A stretch of 12,825 bases of DNA from Flavisolibacter sp. (GCA_017745135.1 JAGIAB010000004.1:16820-29644), one strand, 5' to 3'; positions 1-8,451 are shown, numbered from the stretch's first letter. Notes: generated by a model from the letters alone, not told the origin. Program-made: numbers and translations.

Positions 1-1643
1 GGATTGCCCGTTCCAAGGTAAAAATCTAAATACCCATCGTTGTCAATATCTCCAAAATTGGAACCCATAGCGAATGCGATATTTTTTAATCCCAGTTTCT
101 CAGAAACATCTTCAAAACTGCCATCCTGTTTGTTGCGGTATACTATTACTTTACCAGAATTGCCTTCTACTGCATTCGATCCGGTGGCTTCTACTGCTGC
201 ATAATAGGCAAGCGATTGCTTGAACTCATAACCGCAAACTAGAATATCCAGCCAACCATCATTGTCATAGTCGAAAAACCAACCAGGAAAAGTGCGGGTT
301 TCATTGTTACCTAATCCTGCCTGCCTCGTGACCTCTTTAAATTTCACCGGGCCGTCTTTAGCGGTCTCGTTTTTAAATAAATATTTTTGGCCAGACATGG
401 TTGAGATAAAAAGATCTGCTTTACCATCGTTATTGTAATCACCAGAAGTCACTCCCTTCACGAAGTCTCTTATATTACAATCTGCTATTGCTGCCTGTTC
501 CGTAAAGGTTCCGTTTTTGTTATTAATGTATAATTCTGAAATGTTCCTCTCTTCTGCTCCAAAAAGTGATTCATTGCCTATAAATACATCCAGCCAACCG
601 TCATTATTAAAATCCGCCCAGGTGGCAGCTTGTGTGGGATGAAGTGAAAACAATCCGCTGGCTTTGGTAACATCCGTAAAAGTTCCGTCTCCATTATTTC
701 GCAACAATGAATTGGGTTCCTTTCCAAACCTTCCCCTCCAGCCTCCACGCATTACAAATATGTCCTTCAAGCCATCGTTGTTGTAGTCGGTCTGCATTAT
801 GTTTAATCCACCAGTGATACCACCCAGCCAGGAAGAATCAGAAATATCGGTAAAGGTGCCATCCCCATTATTTCTGAAATAGTGCATCGGTTCTTTTAAA
901 GACCAACTGCTTGTAATAATATCATTATAACCATCATTGTTAAAATCATCTACAATACTGCCCCCAGCCTGGTTGTTTATATTGAGGCCCAGATTAGCAG
1001 CAACATCAATAAAAGGTTTTACAGGATTCAGCGCATCTTCTGGTGTCAGTTTTAATAGCAGTGCTGCAGGCACCTCTTGCGGATACCCTCCGATGGTCAT
1101 GTACGCTATATTTAGAAGCCATTTGGATTCGAGATCATCCGGATCATCCGCCAACAGTTGTTCGTATACTTCAATAGCTTTTTGCGAACCGGTTTTGTCA
1201 TGATGTACTCCCCCCATTGAAATAGGAAAAATGCAGGACTCGGCAGAGTGGTTGTGAAAACAGTTTGTTCTTTCTCCCAACCGTAAATAAGCCATTGCCA
1301 GGTCCTTCATAAGAAAATTCCTCTGCCCGGTTTGAGAGGCTGGTGTTTCGGCTAACATCTCTTGGAAAACATCAATAGATTTTTGCTCCTGCCCTAATTG
1401 TAACAGGGCAATTGCTTTTCTATATTTAATCTTCATTACATCATTCTTTGCCGGGGATGCGTTAAGCAAAGAGTCGCTGGATCTCAAAATCGCCTCAGGA
1501 GAAAAGTCATTATCCGGGTTGTCCTCGTATTGATCTATTGATTGCAAAAGATCAATCATTTCCTGGTTAGGATGCGTATTCTGGCATGAGTTCAATAGTA
1601 ATAGGAGTGAGCAAAGAAAGAATGTGATTTTGGTAGATTTCAT
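1..1643 (-). CDS. CRTAC1-type VCBS/FG-GAP repeat lipoprotein, 3' end cut by window
   Basis: An open frame starts at the ATG at 1643 and runs 547 codons to the window edge without a stop, so the C-terminus is missing. Residues 1-20 are a lipoprotein leader (basic start, Leu-rich core, lipobox LNSC, Cys20), pointing to export and membrane anchoring. Residues 50-200 are helical and TPR-like and contain a dense motif: NCFHNHSAESCIFPI (127-141), MGGVHH (143-148) and WLLNIAYM (175-182). From residue 230 there are at least six calcium-loop-like FG-GAP/VCBS motifs: DDFNNDG 232, TDYNNDG 285, ADFNNDG 343, GDYNNDG 401, FDYDNDG 457, GDIDNDG 531. Such repeats normally build a beta-propeller. Relatives usually end in an ASPIC/UnbV domain, which would lie outside the window. 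It is downstream of and co-directional with the large VCBS gene, 163 nt away. The ligand is unknown. The architecture is certain; the CRTAC1 label comes from memory of the family. Confidence 0.9.
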   Translation of the reverse strand, partial: MKSTKITFFLCSLLLLLNSCQNTHPNQEMIDLLQSIDQYEDNPDNDFSPEAILRSSDSLLNASPAKNDVMKIKYRKAIALLQLGQEQKSIDVFQEMLAETPASQTGQRNFLMKDLAMAYLRLGERTNCFHNHSAESCIFPISMGGVHHDKTGSQKAIEVYEQLLADDPDDLESKWLLNIAYMTIGGYPQEVPAALLLKLTPEDALNPVKPFIDVAANLGLNINNQAGGSIVDDFNNDGYNDIITSSWSLKEPMHYFRNNGDGTFTDISDSSWLGGITGGLNIMQTDYNNDGLKDIFVMRGGWRGRFGKEPNSLLRNNGDGTFTDVTKASGLFSLHPTQAATWADFNNDGWLDVFIGNESLFGAEERNISELYINNKNGTFTEQAAIADCNIRDFVKGVTSGDYNNDGKADLFISTMSGQKYLFKNETAKDGPVKFKEVTRQAGLGNNETRTFPGWFFDYDNDGWLDILVCGYEFKQSLAYYAAVEATGSNAVEGNSGKVIVYRNKQDGSFEDVSEKLGLKNIAFAMGSNFGDIDNDGYLDFYLGTGN

Positions 1644-1806
1644 TACTAAGAATTAAAATTATTGGGGCTTTCTTGTTGTTGCGTTATGACATCAATTTCA
1701 AAGCAGTATATGTTAACTTATACGGATGATTAAATAAGCGAAAACAATAGAAGTTTTGAACCATGATTCGCAACACATCTGCCAAAAATAAGCAACAATA
1801 CCTCTT

Positions 1807-4800
1807 CTATAACTGTTCGATTACTAAAGTGCTGCCGCCATTTCTTGCAATTATATAAGCTTGTTTTTTTCCGATACCAATCTTTCTTATATGCCTTGCC
1901 TGACCTTTAATTGCTATCCCGTTAAATGTTTCGCAAGAAAAGTTATTGCTTCCCCTGTTGATTAGAACTGTACCGAAATCAGCATCATTGCGACCTAATT
2001 CAGTACTGTTGTCATAGTAGTTACCAACGAGCAAAATATCCGGAAGACTGTCATTGTTTGCATTACAAACTACGGCATCTTTAAAAGGGGAAAGTTGTGC
2101 CTGCCAGTGTAAAGGCTGAACCGAAAATTTTAAGTTCCCCTGATTGATCAATATTGAATTACAAAAGTAATCTGCATGAAGAACAGTTGATTTAGCCAGC
2201 TTCTCCTGTCCTAATAAATCTGTAACAGAGGCTTTTGCAAAGTCTTTCGCATATAAAAATTGCTTCTTAAGAAATGGCAATTGTTTATCAAGATCACCTT
2301 TGCCCACAAATGGTATTTCCCTATTGGCTACATAGTACGTTAGTACTTGCTCGGTTTTACCATTTCCGTCAAAATCACTGTAGTATAATTTTACCGGTTC
2401 CTTTTGCGATGCTTTAAGCCGGCTGTTCTCACCTAAATTTCCTGCAACTAAATCTATATCACCGTCACCGTCAAAATCATAAGGCAAAACAAAATTCCAC
2501 CAGCCTTGTTTATCTGTTAGCACTTGCTTTTGAAAGGTTCCCTTATTGTTTATAAAAGCATAAATACCGCCCCACTCCAATGAAACGATGAGATCCTGGT
2601 CACCATCTTTATCCATATCAAACCAACTGCTGTTTGTTACAAAACCAATATCCGATAATCCTTTTGCTGCAGCATTGGTCACATCTATAAATTTTCCTTT
2701 GCCATTATTTTGCAACAGATAGGATTGGGGAATTTTGCCATAGCTTCCTGGAACGGATCTTGCGCCGACAAACAAATCAGGGAAACCGTCATTATTAAAA
2801 TCTGCTGCATCAATAACAGAAGCTGAAAGTTGGAGATTGGTGAAAGGTCCAGCAGCTTTATCCAATTTTCCTTTTCCATCATTCAAATAAATACGCGGAG
2901 TGCCATCATTTGCATCCTCAGAGCTTTCGTCAACTCCGTTGGCAACAATCAAATCCAGGTTACCATCTCTGTTTATATCGGACCAGGTTGCCGAAACATC
3001 TTCATAAGCGCTGTCCTTATCAATATCGGGTTGGGCCGTCTTAACAAAACTTCCTGAAGATGTTTGAAGATAGATAACACTTTTACTTCCTTTTGCTGAT
3101 CCAATGAACACATCATCCAAATGATCGTGGTTGATATCGGCAACGGCAAGTGCAGGACCTTCCGTTGAAACCATGTGTGGAATTAAACGTTCACCATTAA
3201 AATCAGTAAACTGGTTTTCTTTATGTACATAATTAATCCCGGTGGTGTTGGTAATATCCGCTATTGGAGAAGATGTGTTTACATGAATCTTTTGCAGGCT
3301 GCTGTAATCGAATAAAGGCAAGCCTTTCTGGTAAGTGACGGTTATGCCGGCATCTTTTACAGGCATACTTAATTTCTGAAACGAGTTATCAGGCCAAACT
3401 AACAACATCGAATCGATTCCTGATTTGCCAAGGCCAATCAACACCGCTTCATCCATGCTCGAAAGAAAACCTCTTGCAGGAAACTTTTCATAGGTTCTTA
3501 CTTCACCTTTTACGTAAACAATGACTTTAGCTCCGATAGCACGCCTGTTTTTACCATCGCCAACCAGGTCAATTTTTAGTGATGTTTTTTCTCCCGGCTT
3601 ACTATATGTGTTTTCATAAGTAAGCGCTTTTGCATTGATGTTGTTCACAACAATATCAAGGTCTCCATCATTATCCAAATCGGCATACACGGCACCATTT
3701 GAAAAACCGGGTTGATCGTTTTCTATTCCGTCAGCTTCATCCTCAAATGCTAAATCGCCTTTGTTCCGGTAAAATTTATTGGGGACAGCAATTTCAGGAA
3801 GCTTTTTAATTAGGTTCACATCACGGGTAAAGGCATTCTGTTCGCTTACATCCATCTTCGCTTCATTATCTGACAAATAATTGAGGTAATCAAGATCGTT
3901 GAATTTTTTAGGGATGCCATTTGAAATAAAAAGATCTTTCAAGCCATCGTTATCAAAATCTACCCATAACGGAGCCCACGACCAATCGGAAGCTGCAATT
4001 CCACTATACAGCCCCACCTCGCTATAAAGCCCGTTCCCCCGGTTCAACTGAAGGTTGTTTCTTGAATATTGATAGGAGTATCCTTCTCTTAGTTTTGACT
4101 GGAACAAATCATAGTTATCTTCACCGGATGACCTTTTCAAAATATCAGGATCAGAAGGCAACATATCCAAAGAAATAATTTCAGGAAAGGCATCATTGTT
4201 AACGTCTGCTACATCCACACCCATTGAATAAAGGCTGGTATGCATCAACTGGTTTTCGCCCTCCTCTTTAAAGCTGCCATTTTTTTGATTGATGTAGAGG
4301 TAGTCGTTTTCATAAAAATCGTTGCCTACATAAACATCAGGGTAGCCGTCCATGTTGATATCAGCAACAGTGATTCCTAATCCATATCCTATGATGGAGT
4401 TGTTAATTCCTGTCTCCTTTGTAGCATCGGTAAAATGATTGCCATCATTCCTGAACAACCTGGCGCCAGCCACGGGGTTCGTTATCTTCAAATATTCGCT
4501 TCTTGAGCTTAACGCATTGAATCCATTTGCTGAATGATTGAGAAGAAACATATCGAGATCCCCATCAAGATCGTAATCGAAAAAGGCGGCCTGTGTGGAC
4601 AGTCCCATAAAATCCAGTCCATATTGTTCCGCTTCATCTTTATAGTGAGGAATTCCGTTTTTGTCAATGCCAGTGCAAATTAAAAGCTGGTTTTTACTGC
4701 GCACTGGTGCTAAGTAACCTACACGGCAAACATAAATATCCAGGAGTCCATCAGCATTTACATCTGCTACCGATATGCCTGTTGTCCAGCCCTTATCGTC

Positions 4801-5142
4801 AGGTATTCCCGCTTCCCCCGTAACGTCTTTAAAATGCATGCCTCCTGCGTTCAGGTAAAGCCGGTTCTGCTTTTGGTTTGATCCAAAATACAGGTCAATC
4901 TTTCCGTCATTATTAAAATCGCCGCTACCGACACCGCTGCCATTATAAAAATAAATGTACTGGAGAAGGTTAAAATTGGCGTCGTAGGTTAGATCGTTGC
5001 TGAAATCAATACCCGTAGTTTCGCTTTCCAATACTTTAAATAGGGAAGCGCTGTCCTTACTCTTTCCGGACGTACAGGAAATAAAATTTATGACTGTAAG
5101 TAGTATAAATCCTGCTGCATAACTGTTGCGGATTCGATGCAT
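1807..5142 (-). CDS. large VCBS repeat and ASPIC/UnbV domain lipoprotein
   Basis: This encodes a probable cell-surface lipoprotein of 1111 residues from the chosen start. The frame can begin at an ATG at 5202, but the ATG at 5142 gives a classic leader (MHRIRNSYAAGFILL, then INFISC with Cys23), whereas the longer form puts 20 polar residues before it. In long-form numbering, FG-GAP/VCBS loops occur near residues 95, 147, 209, 281, 415, 508, 689, 742, 801, 862 and 909. An ASPIC/UnbV domain spans about 553-625 (RRAIGAKVIVYVKGEV, ARGFLSSMDE, LVWPDN). The C-terminal third carries DFDGNGKTE (943), LPFLKKQFLYAKDFA (975) and LLVGNYYDN (1057), typical of roughly 1100-residue Bacteroidota VCBS proteins. 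As I recall, these are often encoded near SusC/SusD-like pairs, but none is visible here. No enzymatic residues are apparent; binding or adhesion is inference. Confidence 0.93.
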   Translation of the reverse strand: MHRIRNSYAAGFILLTVINFISCTSGKSKDSASLFKVLESETTGIDFSNDLTYDANFNLLQYIYFYNGSGVGSGDFNNDGKIDLYFGSNQKQNRLYLNAGGMHFKDVTGEAGIPDDKGWTTGISVADVNADGLLDIYVCRVGYLAPVRSKNQLLICTGIDKNGIPHYKDEAEQYGLDFMGLSTQAAFFDYDLDGDLDMFLLNHSANGFNALSSRSEYLKITNPVAGARLFRNDGNHFTDATKETGINNSIIGYGLGITVADINMDGYPDVYVGNDFYENDYLYINQKNGSFKEEGENQLMHTSLYSMGVDVADVNNDAFPEIISLDMLPSDPDILKRSSGEDNYDLFQSKLREGYSYQYSRNNLQLNRGNGLYSEVGLYSGIAASDWSWAPLWVDFDNDGLKDLFISNGIPKKFNDLDYLNYLSDNEAKMDVSEQNAFTRDVNLIKKLPEIAVPNKFYRNKGDLAFEDEADGIENDQPGFSNGAVYADLDNDGDLDIVVNNINAKALTYENTYSKPGEKTSLKIDLVGDGKNRRAIGAKVIVYVKGEVRTYEKFPARGFLSSMDEAVLIGLGKSGIDSMLLVWPDNSFQKLSMPVKDAGITVTYQKGLPLFDYSSLQKIHVNTSSPIADITNTTGINYVHKENQFTDFNGERLIPHMVSTEGPALAVADINHDHLDDVFIGSAKGSKSVIYLQTSSGSFVKTAQPDIDKDSAYEDVSATWSDINRDGNLDLIVANGVDESSEDANDGTPRIYLNDGKGKLDKAAGPFTNLQLSASVIDAADFNNDGFPDLFVGARSVPGSYGKIPQSYLLQNNGKGKFIDVTNAAAKGLSDIGFVTNSSWFDMDKDGDQDLIVSLEWGGIYAFINNKGTFQKQVLTDKQGWWNFVLPYDFDGDGDIDLVAGNLGENSRLKASQKEPVKLYYSDFDGNGKTEQVLTYYVANREIPFVGKGDLDKQLPFLKKQFLYAKDFAKASVTDLLGQEKLAKSTVLHADYFCNSILINQGNLKFSVQPLHWQAQLSPFKDAVVCNANNDSLPDILLVGNYYDNSTELGRNDADFGTVLINRGSNNFSCETFNGIAIKGQARHIRKIGIGKKQAYIIARNGGSTLVIEQL

Positions 5143-5364
5143 GTAATGTTTACATGAAGGGACGGCATCTGACCTCTTTCCATTTAAAACTTGTATCAAC
5201 ATTATTGTAAAAACTTATGTGGTTTAATACGAAGGTTACACGGCTTCGGATGCTAATATCGTAATTCGGTATTTACTTTACACTACAGGATCAGATTCTT
5301 TAAAATTTCAAAAATGGTTCTTGTATTCTTGAACATCTTCATTCGGATGAATTTTTAGTACTGT

Positions 5365-5402
5365 TCCCGGATGTTTTGGTGCTGGCTATAAAACTCCCGG
5401 GA
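5365..5402. other. inverted repeat, potential hairpin
   Basis: The arms TCCCGG (5365-5370) and CCGGGA (5397-5402) are followed inward by GTTTT (5373-5377) and AAAAC (5390-5394). This gives a 6+5 bp stem with a 2x2 internal loop and a 12-nt apical loop. There is no T-tract after either arm, so it is not a standard terminator. It lies about 160 bp upstream of the large VCBS gene and could be part of a structured RNA or a remnant of a mobile sequence. Confidence 0.5.
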
Positions 5403-5521
5403 CCTTGTTGTACACAGGCTTAGAGAGAAGAGACCGTAAGATTATCGCAACGGCTGTTCATAGCTCTCGCCGCTTTTGAATCACAATACCTTTAGTTGTT
5501 CTGAACCAGTGTCGGACGATA

Positions 5522-5541
5522 CAGTAGCATTAATGCTACTG
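5522..5541. other. perfect 20-bp palindrome
   Basis: The sequence CAGTAGCATTAATGCTACTG equals its own reverse complement over all 20 bases and has no spacer. The symmetry stops at once on both sides. As DNA it has the form of a dimeric-regulator operator or a cruciform/recombination site; as RNA it would need a few central bases as loop. It lies about 320 bp upstream of the nearest minus-strand start (5202), far for a simple repressor operator. Confidence 0.6.
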
Positions 5542-5661
5542 GCTACCACTCCCAGGACCGCTGCCACACATAAGGCTTGGAGACCAACCCCGGGCGACAG
5601 AGAAATTTTTTTTATTTATCGAAGACTATGAATAGCTGGGGTTGAGTTCATCAACAGACGC

Positions 5662-5804
5662 TAATGTTGGCAGCCTGTCCCGCACAGGCGTCCCGCCAAC
5701 GTTGGTTCTTTGATGATTCTTCTCGGTGGCGCGGACGGGTAACAAGGGCTACAGGATAGCAGTTGTCTTCTTATTTATTTGGAAAGCTACCGATAGTCTG
5801 AGAC
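5662..5804. repeat. dispersed intergenic repeat, copy A
   Basis: This is the longest copy of an element also found at 8452-8573 and, in part, at 11107-11160. The core 5694-5754 matches 8466-8526 over 61 positions with one mismatch (g/t, in the stretch tctcggtggc versus tctcgttggc). The distal part 5755-5804 (gatagca, ttgtct, ctaccgatag) matches copy C at 11107-11160. The left end carries AATGTTGGC (5663-5671) and GCCAACGTT (5695-5703), which pair. Inside that loop is an extra nested hairpin CCTGT-cccgc-ACAGG that copy B lacks. The element ends right at the stop codon of the NHL lipoprotein gene, so it lies in that gene's 3' untranslated region. Confidence 0.85.
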
Positions 5805-6971
5805 TTAATCAAAAGTGATCTTACGTACTTTATTACCTGAACTATTTGCATCGATATATGTAGTAACGTATAAATTTCCTTCGTCATCAATAATAATTCC
5901 CCTTGGACCGTTGAATGAGGCAGCCATACCAACACCATCTACATCGGCAGCGTTGCCATTGCCTGCAATAGTTGTTACAACCCCCTTCTTATTAATTTTG
6001 CGAATACGGTTGCTAAAATAGTCTGCTGAATAAAAATTACCATCTGTGTCTATCGCCGTCTCCCATCCTCGAAAACCCGGATCTGTAGCAGCAAGAGATA
6101 TACTTCCGGTGCTACTAACTTTGTTAATCTCAACACTACTTACATACATGGTTCCGTCTTTACCAAAAAAGATATTTCTGGGTGTAATTATAGGTGACGC
6201 AAATGTGCCTGCATTTGCTCCTTCGGTTGTCATTTTTAAAATCTGATGCTTTATATTATTAGCTACAAACAAATTATTGTTTGCATCAACAGCAATGCCT
6301 GCTCCTACCAAATTTGCATCGTTGTAAATTACAGATTGCGTACCATTAGCGGCTATTTTTAAAATATGATGATGAAAGTCTGTTACATAAATATTATTCT
6401 CTTTATCAACGGCCAGATTATAAGGCGTATAAAAGGGTGAAGCAGTTATTGGAATAGTAGAAACTGTATAACCCGGTACCGATATTTTTCTAATACGAAT
6501 ATTATATACATCGGCTACGTAAATATTTCCAAAAGCATCCATAGCCATTCCCCAGGGAGCCCAAAATTCTGCACTACTGCCATTACCATCATTTAAACCT
6601 GCAGCACCAGTACCTGCTATAGTGGTTACGGTAGCTCGATAATTGTACGTAAACTCCGGACCTATATAAGTAGCTCCTCCAAAGCTTACCTGTAACGGGC
6701 CTGAACCAAGTTTGCCAGGCACTTTCACTTTAATACTATCAGGCGACGATTGTATAATAGTAAGTTGTTTTCCATTGACCTTAACGTCTAATAGAGAAAC
6801 GTCACCGGTAAGGTTTTTTCCATACACCGTTACTGTATCACCTTGCCAACCTGAAGTTGGAAAAATTGATGTTATTGAAGGTGTGTTATCATCATCTTTT
6901 GAACAAGATTGAAGAAAAATTATAAAAGCAAAGCAAAGATTTAATAGAAGGGAATAGCAATGTCTTCTCAT
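5805..6971 (-). CDS. IPT/TIG domain and NHL-repeat lipoprotein
   Basis: This is a 388-residue predicted surface lipoprotein. Residues 1-23 form the leader with lipobox LQSC (Cys23), followed by SKDDD; acidic residues after the Cys are common in surface-exposed Bacteroidota lipoproteins. An IPT/TIG Ig-like domain spans 31-108 (ITSIFPTSGWQGDTVTVYGKNL). Six NHL-type repeats follow, at about 136-166, 182-208, 222-250, 262-290, 300-332 and 353-388, with signatures such as GNIYVADVYNIRIRKI and GNLYVTT. VTTIAGTG (115) recurs as VTTIAGNG (332), as expected where the first and last blades close a six-bladed propeller. NHL propellers bind protein, glycan or RNA ligands, or form lyase/hydrolase scaffolds; no catalytic set is evident. 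The ATG at 6971 opens directly into the leader. The upstream gene encodes the same TIG-plus-propeller plan with different blades. Confidence 0.93.
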   Translation of the reverse strand: MRRHCYSLLLNLCFAFIIFLQSCSKDDDNTPSITSIFPTSGWQGDTVTVYGKNLTGDVSLLDVKVNGKQLTIIQSSPDSIKVKVPGKLGSGPLQVSFGGATYIGPEFTYNYRATVTTIAGTGAAGLNDGNGSSAEFWAPWGMAMDAFGNIYVADVYNIRIRKISVPGYTVSTIPITASPFYTPYNLAVDKENNIYVTDFHHHILKIAANGTQSVIYNDANLVGAGIAVDANNNLFVANNIKHQILKMTTEGANAGTFASPIITPRNIFFGKDGTMYVSSVEINKVSSTGSISLAATDPGFRGWETAIDTDGNFYSADYFSNRIRKINKKGVVTTIAGNGNAADVDGVGMAASFNGPRGIIIDDEGNLYVTTYIDANSSGNKVRKITFD

Positions 6972-7094
6972 AAGATAGTTCTATATAGGATCGAAAGATA
7001 TAAAACGAGAATATAAAATGAAAGTATCCATAGATATAAATAATTGGAGAACGTCCAGGCTTGCAGATTGCTGAATAGCGGTCATTTTATTTGC

Positions 7095-7142
7095 CCGTCT
7101 GCCCGACAGAAAAGGAGGTTAACAAGGCTAGACTTTTTCATA
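7095..7142. repeat. possible decayed copy of the dispersed intergenic repeat
   Basis: TTAACAAGGCTAGAC at 7119-7133 resembles GTAACAAGGGCTACAG of the long copies. CCCGTCTGCCCGACAG nearby recalls the CCTGTCCCGCACAGG nested hairpin of copy A. It also sits immediately 3' of a stop codon (7143), as copies A and B do. The match is short and has indels, so it may be coincidence. Confidence 0.35.
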
Positions 7143-8375
7143 TCAACGTTTTTTCACTACTGCAATAGCACTTACCGCTCCATGCTGACTGCAGCATAGC
7201 GAAACCTCAACTCCATTTTTCCAGTACACCGGTGTACTGCCATCTATCCCACCAATGTAGATATCGGATTGATAAAACGTAATTGCTGAAGCTGTAGCAT
7301 CAAATCCTCTTTTGGGCAGCGTTATTTTGGTTCCATCCTTCCAGTATACAGCCTCCCCACGATAACTGCCCACAACATAAACACTGCCTCCAGCAATAGC
7401 AATGGCATTGGCCTCAACACCGGTTTCACCCGGGACAAATTTAGCCAGTGTCACCTTTAACCCGTTTTTCCAGTAAACTGCGTTCCCAGAGTCGTTAGCA
7501 CAAACGTATACATCGTTGCCGTTGATGGTTATGGACTTAGCTCCTGCATCAATACCGCCATTTTTGGCCAATATGTTTTCAATGCCATTCTTCCAATAAA
7601 CCGAACGCTGTTCATTATTAGGCCCGGCTTCATACCCGGCTGCATATACATCATTCCCATTTACGGCCAAGGCATTTACTCTTGCATACCCGCCAAGATT
7701 AGATGTGGGTAAACTGTACTTAACGCCGTTTTTCCAGTAAACAGGAGCATAATTTTCGCCCCCACCAAAATAGAGGTCGCTGCCTGATAACACCAGGGCT
7801 CTTACTTCCCCTGCAACATCAGGTGAAGTAAACGCTGTTTTTTTCCCGTTCTTCCAGTAAGCTGCCTCAAAGCCCGGGTAGGTGGTGAAAAAAGAATAGC
7901 CGCCTACATACACATCGGTGTCAGCCACGGCTATACCGAACGCTCCCCCGGTGTTAGCTTGTGTAGGTGCAAGAAAAATCTCCTGGCCGTTCTTCCAGTA
8001 TTTAACGCCTTGCGCCGGTGCAGTAACATATACATCTACTGAATCAGTAGTATACGTGAAAACTGGTCCTGTTGCAACACTTCCCCCTACGGCAACGGTA
8101 ACAGGTCCTGTAGTGCCTTTTGCGGGTGCAATTACAACTAAGGAGTCGTCAGAGGATGAAAGCACCGCCGCCGAGTCGTTGTTGAACCGAACAATGTTAT
8201 CTGAAGGATCATCTCCGAAATGTGTTCCTTTAATCACTACCGTAGTTCCTGCAGGGCCACTGGATGGAGCAATTGAAATGATCGAAACCTTATCCAGGTT
8301 ATTCGGATCAGGCCCTTTTGAACATCCTAAATAAAAGATTGCGAGGATTGCCAGCAAACAAAGGGAAGATTTCAT
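7143..8375 (-). CDS. IPT/TIG domain lipoprotein with seven YWKNG propeller-like repeats
   Basis: This is a 410-residue predicted surface lipoprotein with a leader and lipobox YLGC (Cys18), followed by an IPT/TIG domain at 30-108 (IISIAPSSGPAGTTVVIKGTHF). Residues 113-410 hold seven copies of YWKNG (YWKDG once) at 126, 173, 213, 260, 301, 344 and 383, spaced 39-47 residues. Each is followed by a short strand, then A-x-A-I/L, then a G-x-D-V-Y-V-G strand. The lone DVYV strand at 114-117 precedes the first YWKNG, and the last unit ends at AVSAIAV without its own DVYV. This is the permuted pattern expected of a ring-closed seven-bladed propeller. The repeat is visible at DNA level as recurrent ttccagta about every 117-143 bp. 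The repeat family is not one I can name. A Bacteroidota-type promoter lies 31 nt upstream. Confidence 0.92.
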   Translation of the reverse strand: MKSSLCLLAILAIFYLGCSKGPDPNNLDKVSIISIAPSSGPAGTTVVIKGTHFGDDPSDNIVRFNNDSAAVLSSSDDSLVVIAPAKGTTGPVTVAVGGSVATGPVFTYTTDSVDVYVTAPAQGVKYWKNGQEIFLAPTQANTGGAFGIAVADTDVYVGGYSFFTTYPGFEAAYWKNGKKTAFTSPDVAGEVRALVLSGSDLYFGGGENYAPVYWKNGVKYSLPTSNLGGYARVNALAVNGNDVYAAGYEAGPNNEQRSVYWKNGIENILAKNGGIDAGAKSITINGNDVYVCANDSGNAVYWKNGLKVTLAKFVPGETGVEANAIAIAGGSVYVVGSYRGEAVYWKDGTKITLPKRGFDATASAITFYQSDIYIGGIDGSTPVYWKNGVEVSLCCSQHGAVSAIAVVKKR

Positions 8376-8406
8376 GCGCTTTTTTATATAGGTACCTGAA
8401 AGAATT

Positions 8407-8437
8407 CAAACATACTGCTTATTCAATGCTTCGTCAA
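8407..8437 (-). promoter_or_regulatory. candidate Bacteroidota-type promoter for the YWKNG lipoprotein gene
   Basis: On the minus strand TATGTTTG (8414-8407) matches the Bacteroidota -7 consensus TAnnTTTG exactly. CTTG with TTG at 8437-8435 stands 20 nt upstream, where the -33 TTG element is expected. The box is 31 nt from the ATG at 8375, implying a short 5' untranslated region of about 25 nt. The element begins just downstream of repeat copy B. Confidence 0.55.
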
Positions 8438-8451
8438 GTTGTGCTATGGCT

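Larger units (their letters stand above)
5203..5661. other. long non-coding gap with structured segments
   Basis: This 459-nt stretch lies between the large VCBS gene and the dispersed repeat beside the NHL gene. I found no convincing gene in it. All frames are broken into short pieces; the longest run noticed is a plus-strand frame of roughly 55 codons ending near 5630, with no good start and no recognisable motif. It contains an inverted repeat at 5365-5402 and a perfect 20-bp palindrome at 5522-5541, entered separately, and ends with an A/T-rich run near 5606. From about 5360 to 5600 it seems richer in G+C than the flanking AT-rich 5' region. The promoter of the large VCBS gene should lie here, but I saw no good TAnnTTTG box. 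Confidence 0.6.

Noticed and set aside
937..1203. Plus-strand 88-codon frame
   Set aside because: It is antisense to the CRTAC1-type coding frame, with no motif of its own. Other short frames opposite or inside the large genes (for example 2830-3057, 7918-8334, 10701-10991, 12037-12294) were rejected for the same reason.
1783..1790. TATTTTTG on the minus strand as a promoter for the CRTAC1-type gene
   Set aside because: It matches TAnnTTTG exactly but has no TTG at the -33 distance and would leave a 140-nt leader; such matches are common in AT-rich DNA.
5465..5635. Plus-strand short open frame in the large gap as a small gene
   Set aside because: It begins right after a TAG, has no good start or ribosome-binding site, and shows no recognisable motif.
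6993..7023. TTTC-N19-TATCTTTC upstream of the NHL lipoprotein gene
   Set aside because: Both boxes have the final G replaced by C, so it is too weak to list as a promoter although the position is suitable.
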